From Halobacillus mangrovi (GTDB lineage: Bacteria; Bacillota; Bacilli; Bacillales; Halobacillaceae): 64,000 nucleotides of DNA. The stretch spans positions 1,860,001 through 1,924,000 of the forward strand of contig NZ_CP020772.1 of NCBI RefSeq assembly GCF_002097535.1. The letters run 5' to 3'. The position numbers were made by a program, and so were the translations under genes. The notes under the pieces were generated by a model that saw nothing but the letters and a program-made list of their open reading frames with translations, ran no database searches and was not told the DNA's origin. The first letter of the stretch is position 1. Each line of letters opens with the position of its first letter. Of this stretch, positions 56,645 to 64,000 are shown in pieces.

Positions 56645-56671
56645 TGAAACCTATTGCAGGTACATATCGTA
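56645..56671 (+). promoter_or_regulatory. Sigma-W-type (ECF) promoter of yqeZ-floA
   Basis: TGAAAC (56645-56650), 17-base spacer, CGTA (56668-56671). This fits the ECF sigma-W consensus. The B. subtilis yqeZ-yqfA-yqfB operon is a known sigma-W target. Confidence 0.8.
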
Positions 56672-56718
56672 TAACTAGTATTCCGTGGGTAAGCTATCCT
56701 ATAAGGAGGTGATCGTTC

Positions 56719-58077
56719 GTGAAGCGTTCATACAGCAGGTTAATCATAGGTTTGCTTGTTCTTGTAACCACTGGTTTATCGCTTCTCCAATATACATCGT
56801 CTGTTAATGCAGCAGGAGAAGGAAAGCAAGTCTATATCATACCTGTGAAGGAAACAGTCGAACGAGGAATGGCTGCTTTCTTAGAACGGACGACCGACGA
56901 AGCTGCTGAAAATGGTGCAGATCATATTATCTTTGAAATTGATACTCCTGGCGGTCGCGTAGATGCAGCAGGTGAAATTGGAGAGATCTTTCAGGATTTG
57001 GACATACCGAACACCGCTTTTATAACAAGTCGTGCTTATTCTGCAGGTTCCTACATTGCATTAAATGCTGATCAAATCTATATGAAACCTCAAGCAACAA
57101 TGGGAGCTTCTGGGGTCATCAATTCTGATGGTACGGCGGCAGATAAAAAAGCACAGTCAGCGTGGATTTCTTCCATGGTTGCAGCAGCAGAGTCTAACGG
57201 CCGTGATCCGCTGTATGCAAGAGCTATGGCTGATAGCAGTGTTGATCTTCCCAAATATGGTGCAGGAGAAGGCGAATTTTTGACACTAGGTCCGACAGAT
57301 GCAGAAGAAGTCGGTTATGCGGAAGGAATTGTAGAAGATCGTACAGAATTACTAAGTGAACTGAACCTTTCCGATGCAAAGATCATTGAAGAACAGCCGA
57401 CTTTAGCCGAAAACCTGGCGAGGTTTTTAACAGATCCAATTGTTATTCCCATCTTATTATCAGTAGCTAGTTTAGGTCTGATTGTAGAGTTATATTCTCC
57501 TGGCTTTGGGATACCAGGAATTATGGGAGTGCTATCGTTAGTATTGTTCTTTTACGGTCATATCGTAGCAGGTCTGGCTGGTTACGAGGCGATTATTTTG
57601 CTCATACTCGGTATAGGGCTCGTTGTTGCTGAGTTTTTCCTACCCGGAGGTATAGCAGGAATTGCCGGAATCATAGCTATTGTGGCTTCGCTTATGCTTT
57701 CTTCAGCAGATATGGGACATATGGCAATGAGTATTGGAATTGCTTTAATCGTGACCATTGTTGTATCCATCATCCTATTCAAAGTAGTTGGCTTGGAAAG
57801 AGGATTTTTCCGTCACATTATCTTAAATGATGCCACTACCTCTGAAAAAGGGTATGTATCTGCAGCGAATCGCCTGGAACTGATCGGTATGGAAGGCACG
57901 ACACTTACTCCTTTAAGACCTGCTGGAACGGCAGAGTTTGATGGGGAACGGTTGGATGTCGTTACCGAGGGCGGTTTTATTTCAGCCCAACATAGGGTGA
58001 AGGTAGTGAAAACGGAAGGTTCAAGAATTGTAGTAAGAGAAATGAAAACCGATACACATGAGGAGGAAACAAAATGA
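56719..58077 (+). CDS. yqeZ: NfeD-type membrane protease-like protein YqeZ
   Basis: A 452-residue NfeD1b protein. A signal peptide or membrane segment (about residues 8-32) is followed by a ClpP-like Ser protease domain (about 35-225: [25 protein letters not shown]), then several membrane helices (about 240-360) and a C-terminal OB-fold domain (about 375-445). Such proteins pair with flotillin-like partners; here floA overlaps by four bases. The start is GTG 56719 after AAGGAGGTGAT. A sigma-W-type promoter suggests a role in cell-envelope stress. Confidence 0.93.
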   Translation: MKRSYSRLIIGLLVLVTTGLSLLQYTSSVNAAGEGKQVYIIPVKETVERGMAAFLERTTDEAAENGADHIIFEIDTPGGRVDAAGEIGEIFQDLDIPNTAFITSRAYSAGSYIALNADQIYMKPQATMGASGVINSDGTAADKKAQSAWISSMVAAAESNGRDPLYARAMADSSVDLPKYGAGEGEFLTLGPTDAEEVGYAEGIVEDRTELLSELNLSDAKIIEEQPTLAENLARFLTDPIVIPILLSVASLGLIVELYSPGFGIPGIMGVLSLVLFFYGHIVAGLAGYEAIILLILGIGLVVAEFFLPGGIAGIAGIIAIVASLMLSSADMGHMAMSIGIALIVTIVVSIILFKVVGLERGFFRHIILNDATTSEKGYVSAANRLELIGMEGTTLTPLRPAGTAEFDGERLDVVTEGGFISAQHRVKVVKTEGSRIVVREMKTDTHEEETK

Positions 58078-59069
58078 CGTTGCAAGAACTTATGCCGCTG
58101 ATTATCATCGGTATCATCATTATTGTATTAGCTGTACTATTTACGTTCATTCCAGTTATGCTTTGGATTAGTGCGCTGGCTGCCGGAGTGAAAATAAACA
58201 TTTTTACCCTCGTTGGAATGCGTTTAAGGCGAGTCATCCCTTCAAGAGTCATCAACCCACTGATCAAAGCACATAAAGCAGGCGTAAATGTAGATACGAA
58301 CCAATTAGAAAGTCACTATTTAGCTGGTGGGAATGTAGACCGAGTCGTAAATGCTTTAATTGCTGCTCAGCGCGCGAACATCGAGCTTAGTTTCGAACGA
58401 TGTGCTGCGATTGACTTAGCTGGTCGTGATGTTCTCGAAGCTGTACAAATGAGTGTTAACCCTAAAGTTATTGAAACTCCATTCATCGCTGGTGTAGCCA
58501 TGGATGGAATCGAAGTAAAAGCAAAAGCAAGAATTACTGTTCGTGCAAACATCGACCGATTGGTTGGTGGTGCTGGTGAGGACACAGTCATCGCGCGTGT
58601 TGGTGAAGGGATTGTATCGACCATCGGTTCGAGTAAGAACCACAATAAAGTTTTGGAAAACCCTGATCTAATTTCGCAAAATGTTCTAGGAAAAGGGTTG
58701 GATGCTGGGACTGCATTTGAAATCCTTTCGATTGATATTGCTGACATTGACATCGGTAAGAACATCGGTGCGATCCTTCAGACTGACCAAGCGGAAGCAG
58801 ATAAAAATATCGCTCAAGCGAAAGCCGAAGAACGTAGAGCTATGGCGATCGCCCAAGAACAAGAAATGCGTGCTCGTGTCCAAGAGATGCAGGCTAAAGT
58901 GGTCGAAGCAGAAGCCCAAGTTCCTCAAGCCCTTGCTGAAGCATTGCGTTCAGGTAAGATGGGGGTCATGGACTACATGAATTACCAAAACATCAATGCA
59001 GATACGGATATGAGAAATACGCTTGGTAAAAGATCAGGGGATGAAAATAACGAAGGGGAAGAAAGTTAA
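58074..59069 (+). CDS. floA: Flotillin-like protein FloA
   Basis: A 331-residue membrane-organising protein of the FloA/YqfA family. An N-terminal membrane segment (about residues 8-38) is followed by an SPFH-like domain and a C-terminal helix rich in Ala, Glu and Gln (about 235-300: [20 protein letters not shown]), typical for flotillin oligomerisation. FloA marks functional membrane microdomains in B. subtilis. The ATG overlaps the yqeZ stop, so both are coupled. Confidence 0.95.
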   Translation: MTLQELMPLIIIGIIIIVLAVLFTFIPVMLWISALAAGVKINIFTLVGMRLRRVIPSRVINPLIKAHKAGVNVDTNQLESHYLAGGNVDRVVNALIAAQRANIELSFERCAAIDLAGRDVLEAVQMSVNPKVIETPFIAGVAMDGIEVKAKARITVRANIDRLVGGAGEDTVIARVGEGIVSTIGSSKNHNKVLENPDLISQNVLGKGLDAGTAFEILSIDIADIDIGKNIGAILQTDQAEADKNIAQAKAEERRAMAIAQEQEMRARVQEMQAKVVEAEAQVPQALAEALRSGKMGVMDYMNYQNINADTDMRNTLGKRSGDENNEGEES

Positions 59070-59088
59070 CGAGTAAAGGAGATTAACT

Positions 59089-59607
59089 ATGGGAGAACTT
59101 CTCGATCTGATATTCAGTAATTTTTTGATCGTTGCTGCGATCATCGGCGGAATAATCAGCTGGTTCAGCGGAATGACAAAAGATGAAGAAAAGAGAAAAA
59201 GACCTATGGGTTCTCCGCGCCCTGATCCATCGCCAGAACCACAAAGGTCATCACCGACATCCATGTCCCCGTCCAATAATGAATCCAGGGAAATGAAATC
59301 GGGAAAAGACAGACTGAAAGAGTATTATGAAGAGAAGCAGAGACGTTTAGATGAAGTTTCTGATCATCGAAAAAATCAGGCTGATGCTCAACATACATTC
59401 ACCTATGAAACACCAAAAAAAGATGTTCATACTCTGATGAGCCGAGACATAAATTCAGAAAAACAGAATAAGGAATTTTATGCAGAAGGTTGGAGTCAAT
59501 CTCAAAAGTGGGATAAAAAACGTCTTGCCGAAGGAATAATTATGGCTGAAATCTTGGGACCACCAAGGGCGCATAAACCTCATCGCTCTCATCCGAGAAA
59601 AAGATAA
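59089..59607 (+). CDS. Membrane-anchored hypothetical protein downstream of floA
   Basis: A 172-residue protein with one N-terminal hydrophobic segment (about residues 8-26: IFSNFLIVAAIIGGIISWF) and a long polar, proline- and lysine-rich remainder with predicted helix around 70-95 (DRLKEYYEEKQRRLDE). The end is basic (HKPHRSHPRKR). It takes the place of B. subtilis yqfB, the third gene of the sigma-W operon, and resembles it in position and topology; I cannot confirm homology. The start has AAAGGAG. A strong terminator follows. Confidence 0.72.
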   Translation: MGELLDLIFSNFLIVAAIIGGIISWFSGMTKDEEKRKRPMGSPRPDPSPEPQRSSPTSMSPSNNESREMKSGKDRLKEYYEEKQRRLDEVSDHRKNQADAQHTFTYETPKKDVHTLMSRDINSEKQNKEFYAEGWSQSQKWDKKRLAEGIIMAEILGPPRAHKPHRSHPRKR

Positions 59608-59610
59608 ACG

Positions 59611-59646
59611 AAACGCACGAATTGTAGTGATACAATTCGTGCGTTT
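59611..59646 (+). terminator. Terminator after the yqeZ-floA operon
   Basis: AAACGCACGAATTGTA pairs with TACAATTCGTGCGTTT around GTGA: a 16-bp perfect stem with T's. Confidence 0.95.
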
Positions 59647-59678
59647 TTCGTATAAATAAAAAGAGAGGGGGAAGGCGT

Positions 59679-59963
59679 ATGACTAAATGGCAACACCACA
59701 TCCGTTCCTGGATCGCTCGCTATTTCGATTTACCATCAGATGTCATGCTCGACCTACCTAGGATTACGACTATTGGATCCATACACTTTTACATAGAAAA
59801 TCACACAGGCCTCGTGCATTTTTCAGACCGGGAGATAAGAATTCAATATAAACAAGGACAGGTCAAGATTATCGGAAAAGACCTCGGAATAAAAATGATG
59901 TTAAAGGAAGAATTGTTGTTAGAAGGAGAACTGAAATCGGTGGAATTCTTGCCTAATTCATAA
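59679..59963 (+). CDS. yqfC: Sporulation protein YqfC
   Basis: A 94-residue protein of the YabP/YqfC family, produced in the mother cell under sigma-E in B. subtilis. Conserved features are RYFDLPSDVMLDLPRITTIGS (seen as DLPSDVMLDLPRIT) and IENHTGLVHFSDREIRI. The start has GAGGGGGAAGG. yqfD follows after 17 bases. A clear sigma-E promoter was not found in the short gap behind the terminator. Confidence 0.92.
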   Translation: MTKWQHHIRSWIARYFDLPSDVMLDLPRITTIGSIHFYIENHTGLVHFSDREIRIQYKQGQVKIIGKDLGIKMMLKEELLLEGELKSVEFLPNS

Positions 59964-59980
59964 TAACCGGAGGTGAAGGG

Positions 59981-61162
59981 ATGGGAAATCAACATGATTT
60001 CTTCAAAGGAATCATGACCGTTCGTGTCCGAGGAAAATTGATTGAAGCTTTCCTGCAGGCTTGTACAAGAAGAGGCTGCCAAATTACAAATATGCAAAGA
60101 ATCAGTGAAGATGAGATTTTAATGTCCATTCGGCTGAACGAATGGACAATCTATCGCCAATTACGAAGAAAATACAGGATCAAGCTTTCAATTATCGACG
60201 GAAAAGGTATTCCTTTTCTATATAAGCAAATGCTAAAGAAAACTTCTCTAGTAATAGCTTTTATCATTGGGGTCATCTTCATTTTCTTATTATCAAATAC
60301 CTTATGGTCAATCAAGATTGATGGCTTGACTCCTGAATTAGAAGCAAATGTAGAGAGCAAATTGAAGAGTTACGGTGTATCACCGGGAAAAATTACTATT
60401 GGAATGAATGATCCGAATGAGATCCAAAGCAAATTGTTAAATGACATTCCGGATCTGCTGTGGGTCGGAGTGAAAAAACAGGGGACGAGCTATCAACTAT
60501 ACGGAGTGGAGAAAACGATTCATGATACGGATAAGAACAATCGGCCATCTAACCTGGTTGCTGCAAAAAAAGGAATGGTTGTTAAAACGTTTATTAAAAA
60601 AGGACGGCCTCTCGTCAGCGTATACGATGTAGTGAAGAAGGGGCAGCCGCTCGCTACTGGCGTTCTTGTAGAAGATGTAGATACTTTCGTTCATGCGGAA
60701 GGAGAAGTTATAGCAGAAACCTGGTACAAAGTAGAACAACACCTGCCACTAAAACAAGTCCTTCAACTTACCGATGGAAAGATAGAAAATCAATACTCTC
60801 TTCGTATAGGCTCTCTTCAAATTCCTGTATGGGGATGGTGGAAAGGAAAAGAGGGAGATTTCAGAGAAGAGACACAAACAACAAAATGGAAAATATTAAA
60901 TAAAGAAATGCCGGTTCAGCTGCTAACCTTAAGCCATTACAGGATAGATATGCAGACCCTTGAAGGTACTAAAGAGAGATTAGAGCAAATAGGTGTTCAG
61001 ACCGGTGCACAGAGCTTGAAGCAACACCTTTCCAAAGACTCCGAAATCAAGGGACAAAAAGTTTTGCACCATCGGAATGAGAATGGTAAAGTAAAATTAA
61101 TCCTTTTATTTAAGGTTCATGAAAACATAGCAGTGACCAAGTATATAAGCCAAGGAGATTGA
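59981..61162 (+). CDS. yqfD: Sporulation protein YqfD
   Basis: A 393-residue sporulation membrane protein. An N-terminal soluble part (about 1-85) is followed by one membrane helix (about 88-108: LVIAFIIGVIFIFLLSNTLW) and a large outer domain with FtsQ/POTRA-like features (residues 110-180) and GWWKGKEGDF-type late motifs. Needed for efficient sporulation in B. subtilis (sigma-E regulon); the molecular role is unclear. It overlaps the phoH ORF start region and ends just before phoH. Confidence 0.93.
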   Translation: MGNQHDFFKGIMTVRVRGKLIEAFLQACTRRGCQITNMQRISEDEILMSIRLNEWTIYRQLRRKYRIKLSIIDGKGIPFLYKQMLKKTSLVIAFIIGVIFIFLLSNTLWSIKIDGLTPELEANVESKLKSYGVSPGKITIGMNDPNEIQSKLLNDIPDLLWVGVKKQGTSYQLYGVEKTIHDTDKNNRPSNLVAAKKGMVVKTFIKKGRPLVSVYDVVKKGQPLATGVLVEDVDTFVHAEGEVIAETWYKVEQHLPLKQVLQLTDGKIENQYSLRIGSLQIPVWGWWKGKEGDFREETQTTKWKILNKEMPVQLLTLSHYRIDMQTLEGTKERLEQIGVQTGAQSLKQHLSKDSEIKGQKVLHHRNENGKVKLILLFKVHENIAVTKYISQGD

Positions 61163-61164
61163 GT

Positions 61165-62127
61165 ATGCCAGAAGATTTAAAAACCATTGACATTCAGTTA
61201 GATAACACAACAGAAGCGTTAGCCCTTTTTGGGACTGAGGATAGAAACCTAAAACAGATAGAAGAACAGCTGAAAGTGACCATTATTTCCCGTGGTGAAC
61301 AAGTTCGTGTCTCCGGGCCGGCAGAGCATGTCCAATTGGTTGAAGGCATTCTAATGTCTGTGCTGGCGATTATTCGTAAAGGTTTAACCATTACTGAACG
61401 TGATGTGGTGTACGCGGTAGAGCTCGCGAAAAAAGGGAAAATCAATCAATTTGAAGCTTTATTTGAAGATGAAATCACTAGAAATACTAAAGGTAAATCT
61501 ATACGTGTTAAAACACTTGGCCAGAGAAGTTATGTATCAGCTATTAAGAAGAACGATCTTGTATTTGGTATAGGACCTGCTGGTACTGGAAAAACATATT
61601 TGGCAGTCGTCATGGCGGTCAATGCTTTGAAAAACGGGGATGTTAAACGTATTATTTTGACACGTCCTGCTGTAGAAGCTGGAGAAAGTTTAGGATTCCT
61701 TCCTGGAGATTTAAAAGAAAAGGTAGATCCATATTTACGTCCCCTTTATGACTCACTTCATGACTTGTTCGGGGCAGAACATACGGCTCGCCTAATCGAC
61801 AGGGGAACGATAGAAATTGCCCCATTAGCTTATATGAGGGGCAGAACTTTGGATGATGCCTTCGCAATATTAGATGAAGCTCAAAATACGACCCCGGAAC
61901 AAATGAAAATGTTCTTAACACGTCTAGGATTTGGATCTAAAATGATTATTACGGGAGACATTACGCAAGTAGATCTTCCTAGAGGAGTAAAATCAGGACT
62001 GAAAGTTGCAGAGGAACGTCTTAAACACGTAAAAGGTTCACAGTTTATACATTTAGATCAATCAGATGTTGTCAGACACCCGCTCGTACAAAGAATTATT
62101 GATGCTTACGAAGGCGACGATGCTTAA
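61165..62127 (+). CDS. phoH: PhoH-like ATPase
   Basis: A 320-residue cytoplasmic P-loop ATPase. An N-terminal KH-like part (about 1-95) is followed by the helicase-like core: Walker A GPAGTGKTYLAV (near residue 138), Walker B AILDEAQNTTPEQ (near 233), and a late TGDITQVDLP motif. The PhoH family is linked to RNA metabolism; targets are unknown. ATG 61165 lies eight bases after AAGGAG; TTG 61159 is less likely. pgpH follows. Confidence 0.95.
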   Translation: MPEDLKTIDIQLDNTTEALALFGTEDRNLKQIEEQLKVTIISRGEQVRVSGPAEHVQLVEGILMSVLAIIRKGLTITERDVVYAVELAKKGKINQFEALFEDEITRNTKGKSIRVKTLGQRSYVSAIKKNDLVFGIGPAGTGKTYLAVVMAVNALKNGDVKRIILTRPAVEAGESLGFLPGDLKEKVDPYLRPLYDSLHDLFGAEHTARLIDRGTIEIAPLAYMRGRTLDDAFAILDEAQNTTPEQMKMFLTRLGFGSKMIITGDITQVDLPRGVKSGLKVAEERLKHVKGSQFIHLDQSDVVRHPLVQRIIDAYEGDDA

Positions 62128-62154
62128 GGCCCAAGAGTTTGGGTCTTATTTATT
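62128..62154 (+). terminator. Weak terminator after phoH
   Basis: GGCCCAA pairs with TTGGGTC around GAG; the tail TTATTTATT is only T-rich. Read-through into pgpH seems likely. Confidence 0.55.
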
Positions 62155-62192
62155 GGTTTCATGAGGAATAAATAGCTAAAGAGGGTGGGGAC

Positions 62193-64000
62193 TTGAATAA
62201 GATAAGCGAATTCTTTACTAATCTAACTATTTACCGTGAGAGAACTTTACTATTTATTCTTTCAGTCGGAATTGTTACGCTTTTTTTCTTTTTGTCCCTT
62301 TCGAATATTTACACCCCTACATATCATTTAGAAAAGTATAATCCAGCCCCTGAGACGATACGGGCCCCCTTTACAGTGGAAAATGAAAGAAAAACGGAAG
62401 AACTTATAAGAGAAGCCACGCAAGCAGTTGAGGACCGTTATACAATCTCTGAAGATATCGAAGCGGAAAGAATTGAGATAATTTCCGAGGTTTTCGCTGG
62501 TATTAAAGAAGTGAAAAGCTCGTCAGGAGAAGGTGCCTCAGTAGAAGAGGAACTTGCTACATTAAAGTCCTATTTGCCTGACGAGTTGACCCAAGATCTT
62601 CCTGAAGGAATATTTGAAGCATTTATGAGAGCGGATACAAGAGAATTGGAGAATGCGGAGTCCCTGCTTCTTAGTTCTTTAAAAAGCGTTTTTAGCGAAG
62701 GAATAAGGTCGGAAGATGTTGAGGATGCGGAGCGAACGATTGCTTTGAAGGTTCAATATTCGTCTCTATCTGTTCCAATTAAACAGGCGGCGACTGATTT
62801 GGGGAGATTCAGTCTGGTTGAAAATGCATTTTTTGATGCTGAACTTACGGAGGAAGCTAGGAAAGAGGCGGCTGCAGGAGTAGACCCCGTATTGATTCGG
62901 TCCGGTGAAGTAATCGTTACTCAAGGCTCTACACTTACGAATGAAATTATGGAGGAACTGCAATTAACAGGGCTATTAACCGGTCAGAAGAACGGCTGGC
63001 CAATGCTTGGTCTAGCTTTATTCTGCGGTTTGCTTGCTTGTATTGTATTATATGAAAGCTTAAAAGCTAGAAAAAGGAATATGACAATGCGACAGATCGG
63101 TGTCCTAGCGATTATTTCGGCGTTTACATTACTTTTAATGAAAGTGTGCAGTCTGTTTGTCACTATTGATCAACCTTATTATTTCCTTATACCTGCAGCT
63201 GCAGGAGCGATGCTAATTAAGCTTTTATGTGATGAGCGATTGGCCATAGCTATGTCGATCGTTTACTCGTTAATGGCTTGTCTGCTTTTCAACGGGCAAA
63301 TAGCCGGGGTATTAAATGCCCAAGCAGGGATGTACACGCTTATGTCGCAACTTGCAAGTATCATTTTTCTCGTTCAATATAAAGATCGTTCAGCTGTAGT
63401 GAGAGCTGGTGCAAGTGTTGCTTTTATCAATATATGCATGATTACATTCTTCTCATTCATCTCTTTTGAAAGATATTCATGGGTGGAATGGAGCACATTT
63501 ATAGGGTATGGGGCTTTGGCGGCACTCTTTTCAGTGGTATTGACCCTTGGGGTGCTTCCGCTAATCGAAACAGGCTTTGGAATCCTTTCTGACCAGCAAT
63601 TGCTAAACCTTTCAAATCCCAATCACCCCTTACTTCGAAAGATTTTAGTGGAAGCTCCTGGTACTTATCACCACAGTGTAATGGTCGCAAATTTGAGTGA
63701 AGCCGCCTGTGAATCAATCGGAGCGAATGGTTTGTTGGCTAGAGTTGCTTCTTATTATCACGATGTAGGAAAAACCATAAGACCTAATTACTTTATTGAA
63801 AATCAAATGGGAATGAGAAACCCACACGATTTCTTAGACCCTGAACAAAGTGCTGAAATCATAATCGCTCACCCTTATGATGGGGCAAAATTATTAAAGG
63901 AAAAAAAGATTCCGAAAGAAATCATAGCTATAGCAGAACAGCATCACGGTACAACGCTTTTAAAATACTTTTATTATCAAGCTAAAAATGAATCAAAGCA
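62193..64000 (+). CDS. pgpH: 7TM-HD c-di-AMP phosphodiesterase PgpH, 5' part
   Basis: Membrane enzyme that hydrolyses cyclic di-AMP; the gene runs off the right edge with 602 codons visible. An N-terminal membrane helix (about residues 20-41) is followed by a long extracellular domain (about 42-265), then seven closely spaced membrane helices (about 268-465), then the HD domain: EAPGTYHHSVMVANL (near 486) gives the first His, and YYHDVGK (near 520) the HD pair. The start is TTG 62193 after GAGGGTGGGG. Orthologue of B. subtilis yqfF, in the normal position behind phoH. Confidence 0.95.
   Translation, partial: MNKISEFFTNLTIYRERTLLFILSVGIVTLFFFLSLSNIYTPTYHLEKYNPAPETIRAPFTVENERKTEELIREATQAVEDRYTISEDIEAERIEIISEVFAGIKEVKSSSGEGASVEEELATLKSYLPDELTQDLPEGIFEAFMRADTRELENAESLLLSSLKSVFSEGIRSEDVEDAERTIALKVQYSSLSVPIKQAATDLGRFSLVENAFFDAELTEEARKEAAAGVDPVLIRSGEVIVTQGSTLTNEIMEELQLTGLLTGQKNGWPMLGLALFCGLLACIVLYESLKARKRNMTMRQIGVLAIISAFTLLLMKVCSLFVTIDQPYYFLIPAAAGAMLIKLLCDERLAIAMSIVYSLMACLLFNGQIAGVLNAQAGMYTLMSQLASIIFLVQYKDRSAVVRAGASVAFINICMITFFSFISFERYSWVEWSTFIGYGALAALFSVVLTLGVLPLIETGFGILSDQQLLNLSNPNHPLLRKILVEAPGTYHHSVMVANLSEAACESIGANGLLARVASYYHDVGKTIRPNYFIENQMGMRNPHDFLDPEQSAEIIIAHPYDGAKLLKEKKIPKEIIAIAEQHHGTTLLKYFYYQAKNESK

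Overview
The window is an ordinary core-chromosome segment of a low-GC, endospore-forming Firmicute of the family Bacillaceae. The evidence is sigma-A promoters of B. subtilis type, T-box and CIRCE regulation, sporulation genes (sigK, gpr, spoIIP, yqfC, yqfD, sda) and competence genes (comEA, comEB, comEC, comER). Gene order follows the B. subtilis hisS-to-yqfF (pgpH) stretch closely, with local losses. Acidic proteins and a Mrp Na+/H+ antiporter suit a halotolerant or alkalitolerant genus such as Halobacillus, but the genus is my inference. I saw no prophage, insertion sequence, CRISPR array, tRNA or rRNA gene.

Layout. 1-5162: hisS (partial), aspS, a 6S RNA, an RsfA-type regulator and rarA. 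5282-8629: a membrane protein, the cysteine regulator cymR, and the tRNA 2-thiolation pair yrvO-mnmA. 8761-16873: TPR protein, recD2, two poorly characterised genes, a permease, then a T-box and alaS. 16937-23438: ireB-ruvX-yrzB, mltG, trmR, udk, greA, a degenerate palindromic repeat, yrrS, mtnN, yrhC. 23483-29658 (minus): uninterrupted sigK and a mrp operon that has no mrpB. 29932-37014: sda and a cluster of DnaA boxes, then the yqeG-yqeH-aroE-yhbY-nadD-yqeK-rsfS-yqeM operon, comER and comEA. 37077-41789: comEB, a frameshifted comEC, yqzM, holA and rpsT. 41950-47697: gpr, spoIIP, yqxA, lepA, hemW. 47796-56518: the heat-shock operon hrcA-grpE-dnaK-dnaJ-prmA-rsmE, deoC, a gene-poor gap, rpsU and yqeY. 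56719-64000: the membrane-organisation pair yqeZ-floA with a sigma-W-like promoter, yqfC-yqfD, phoH and pgpH (partial).

Neighbours often share a job. aspS, alaS, mnmA, trmR, rsmE, prmA, lepA, rsfS, yqeH and yhbY serve translation and ribosome assembly. hrcA to dnaJ form the CIRCE-controlled chaperone set. sda with its DnaA boxes links replication to sporulation entry. gpr and spoIIP act later in sporulation.

I found no wholly new system. The observations most worth checking are: (a) a strong hairpin at the gpr/spoIIP junction that would bury the spoIIP ribosome-binding site in read-through mRNA but not in mRNA from a sigma-E-like promoter lying between its arms; (b) a comEC frameshift exactly at the conserved ISGLH motif; (c) a mrp operon without mrpB; (d) loss of trhP1/trhP2, pbpI, mccA/mccB and mtaB from their usual positions; (e) a Bacillaceae-type palindromic repeat remnant. 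Comparisons with B. subtilis are from memory, not from a search.
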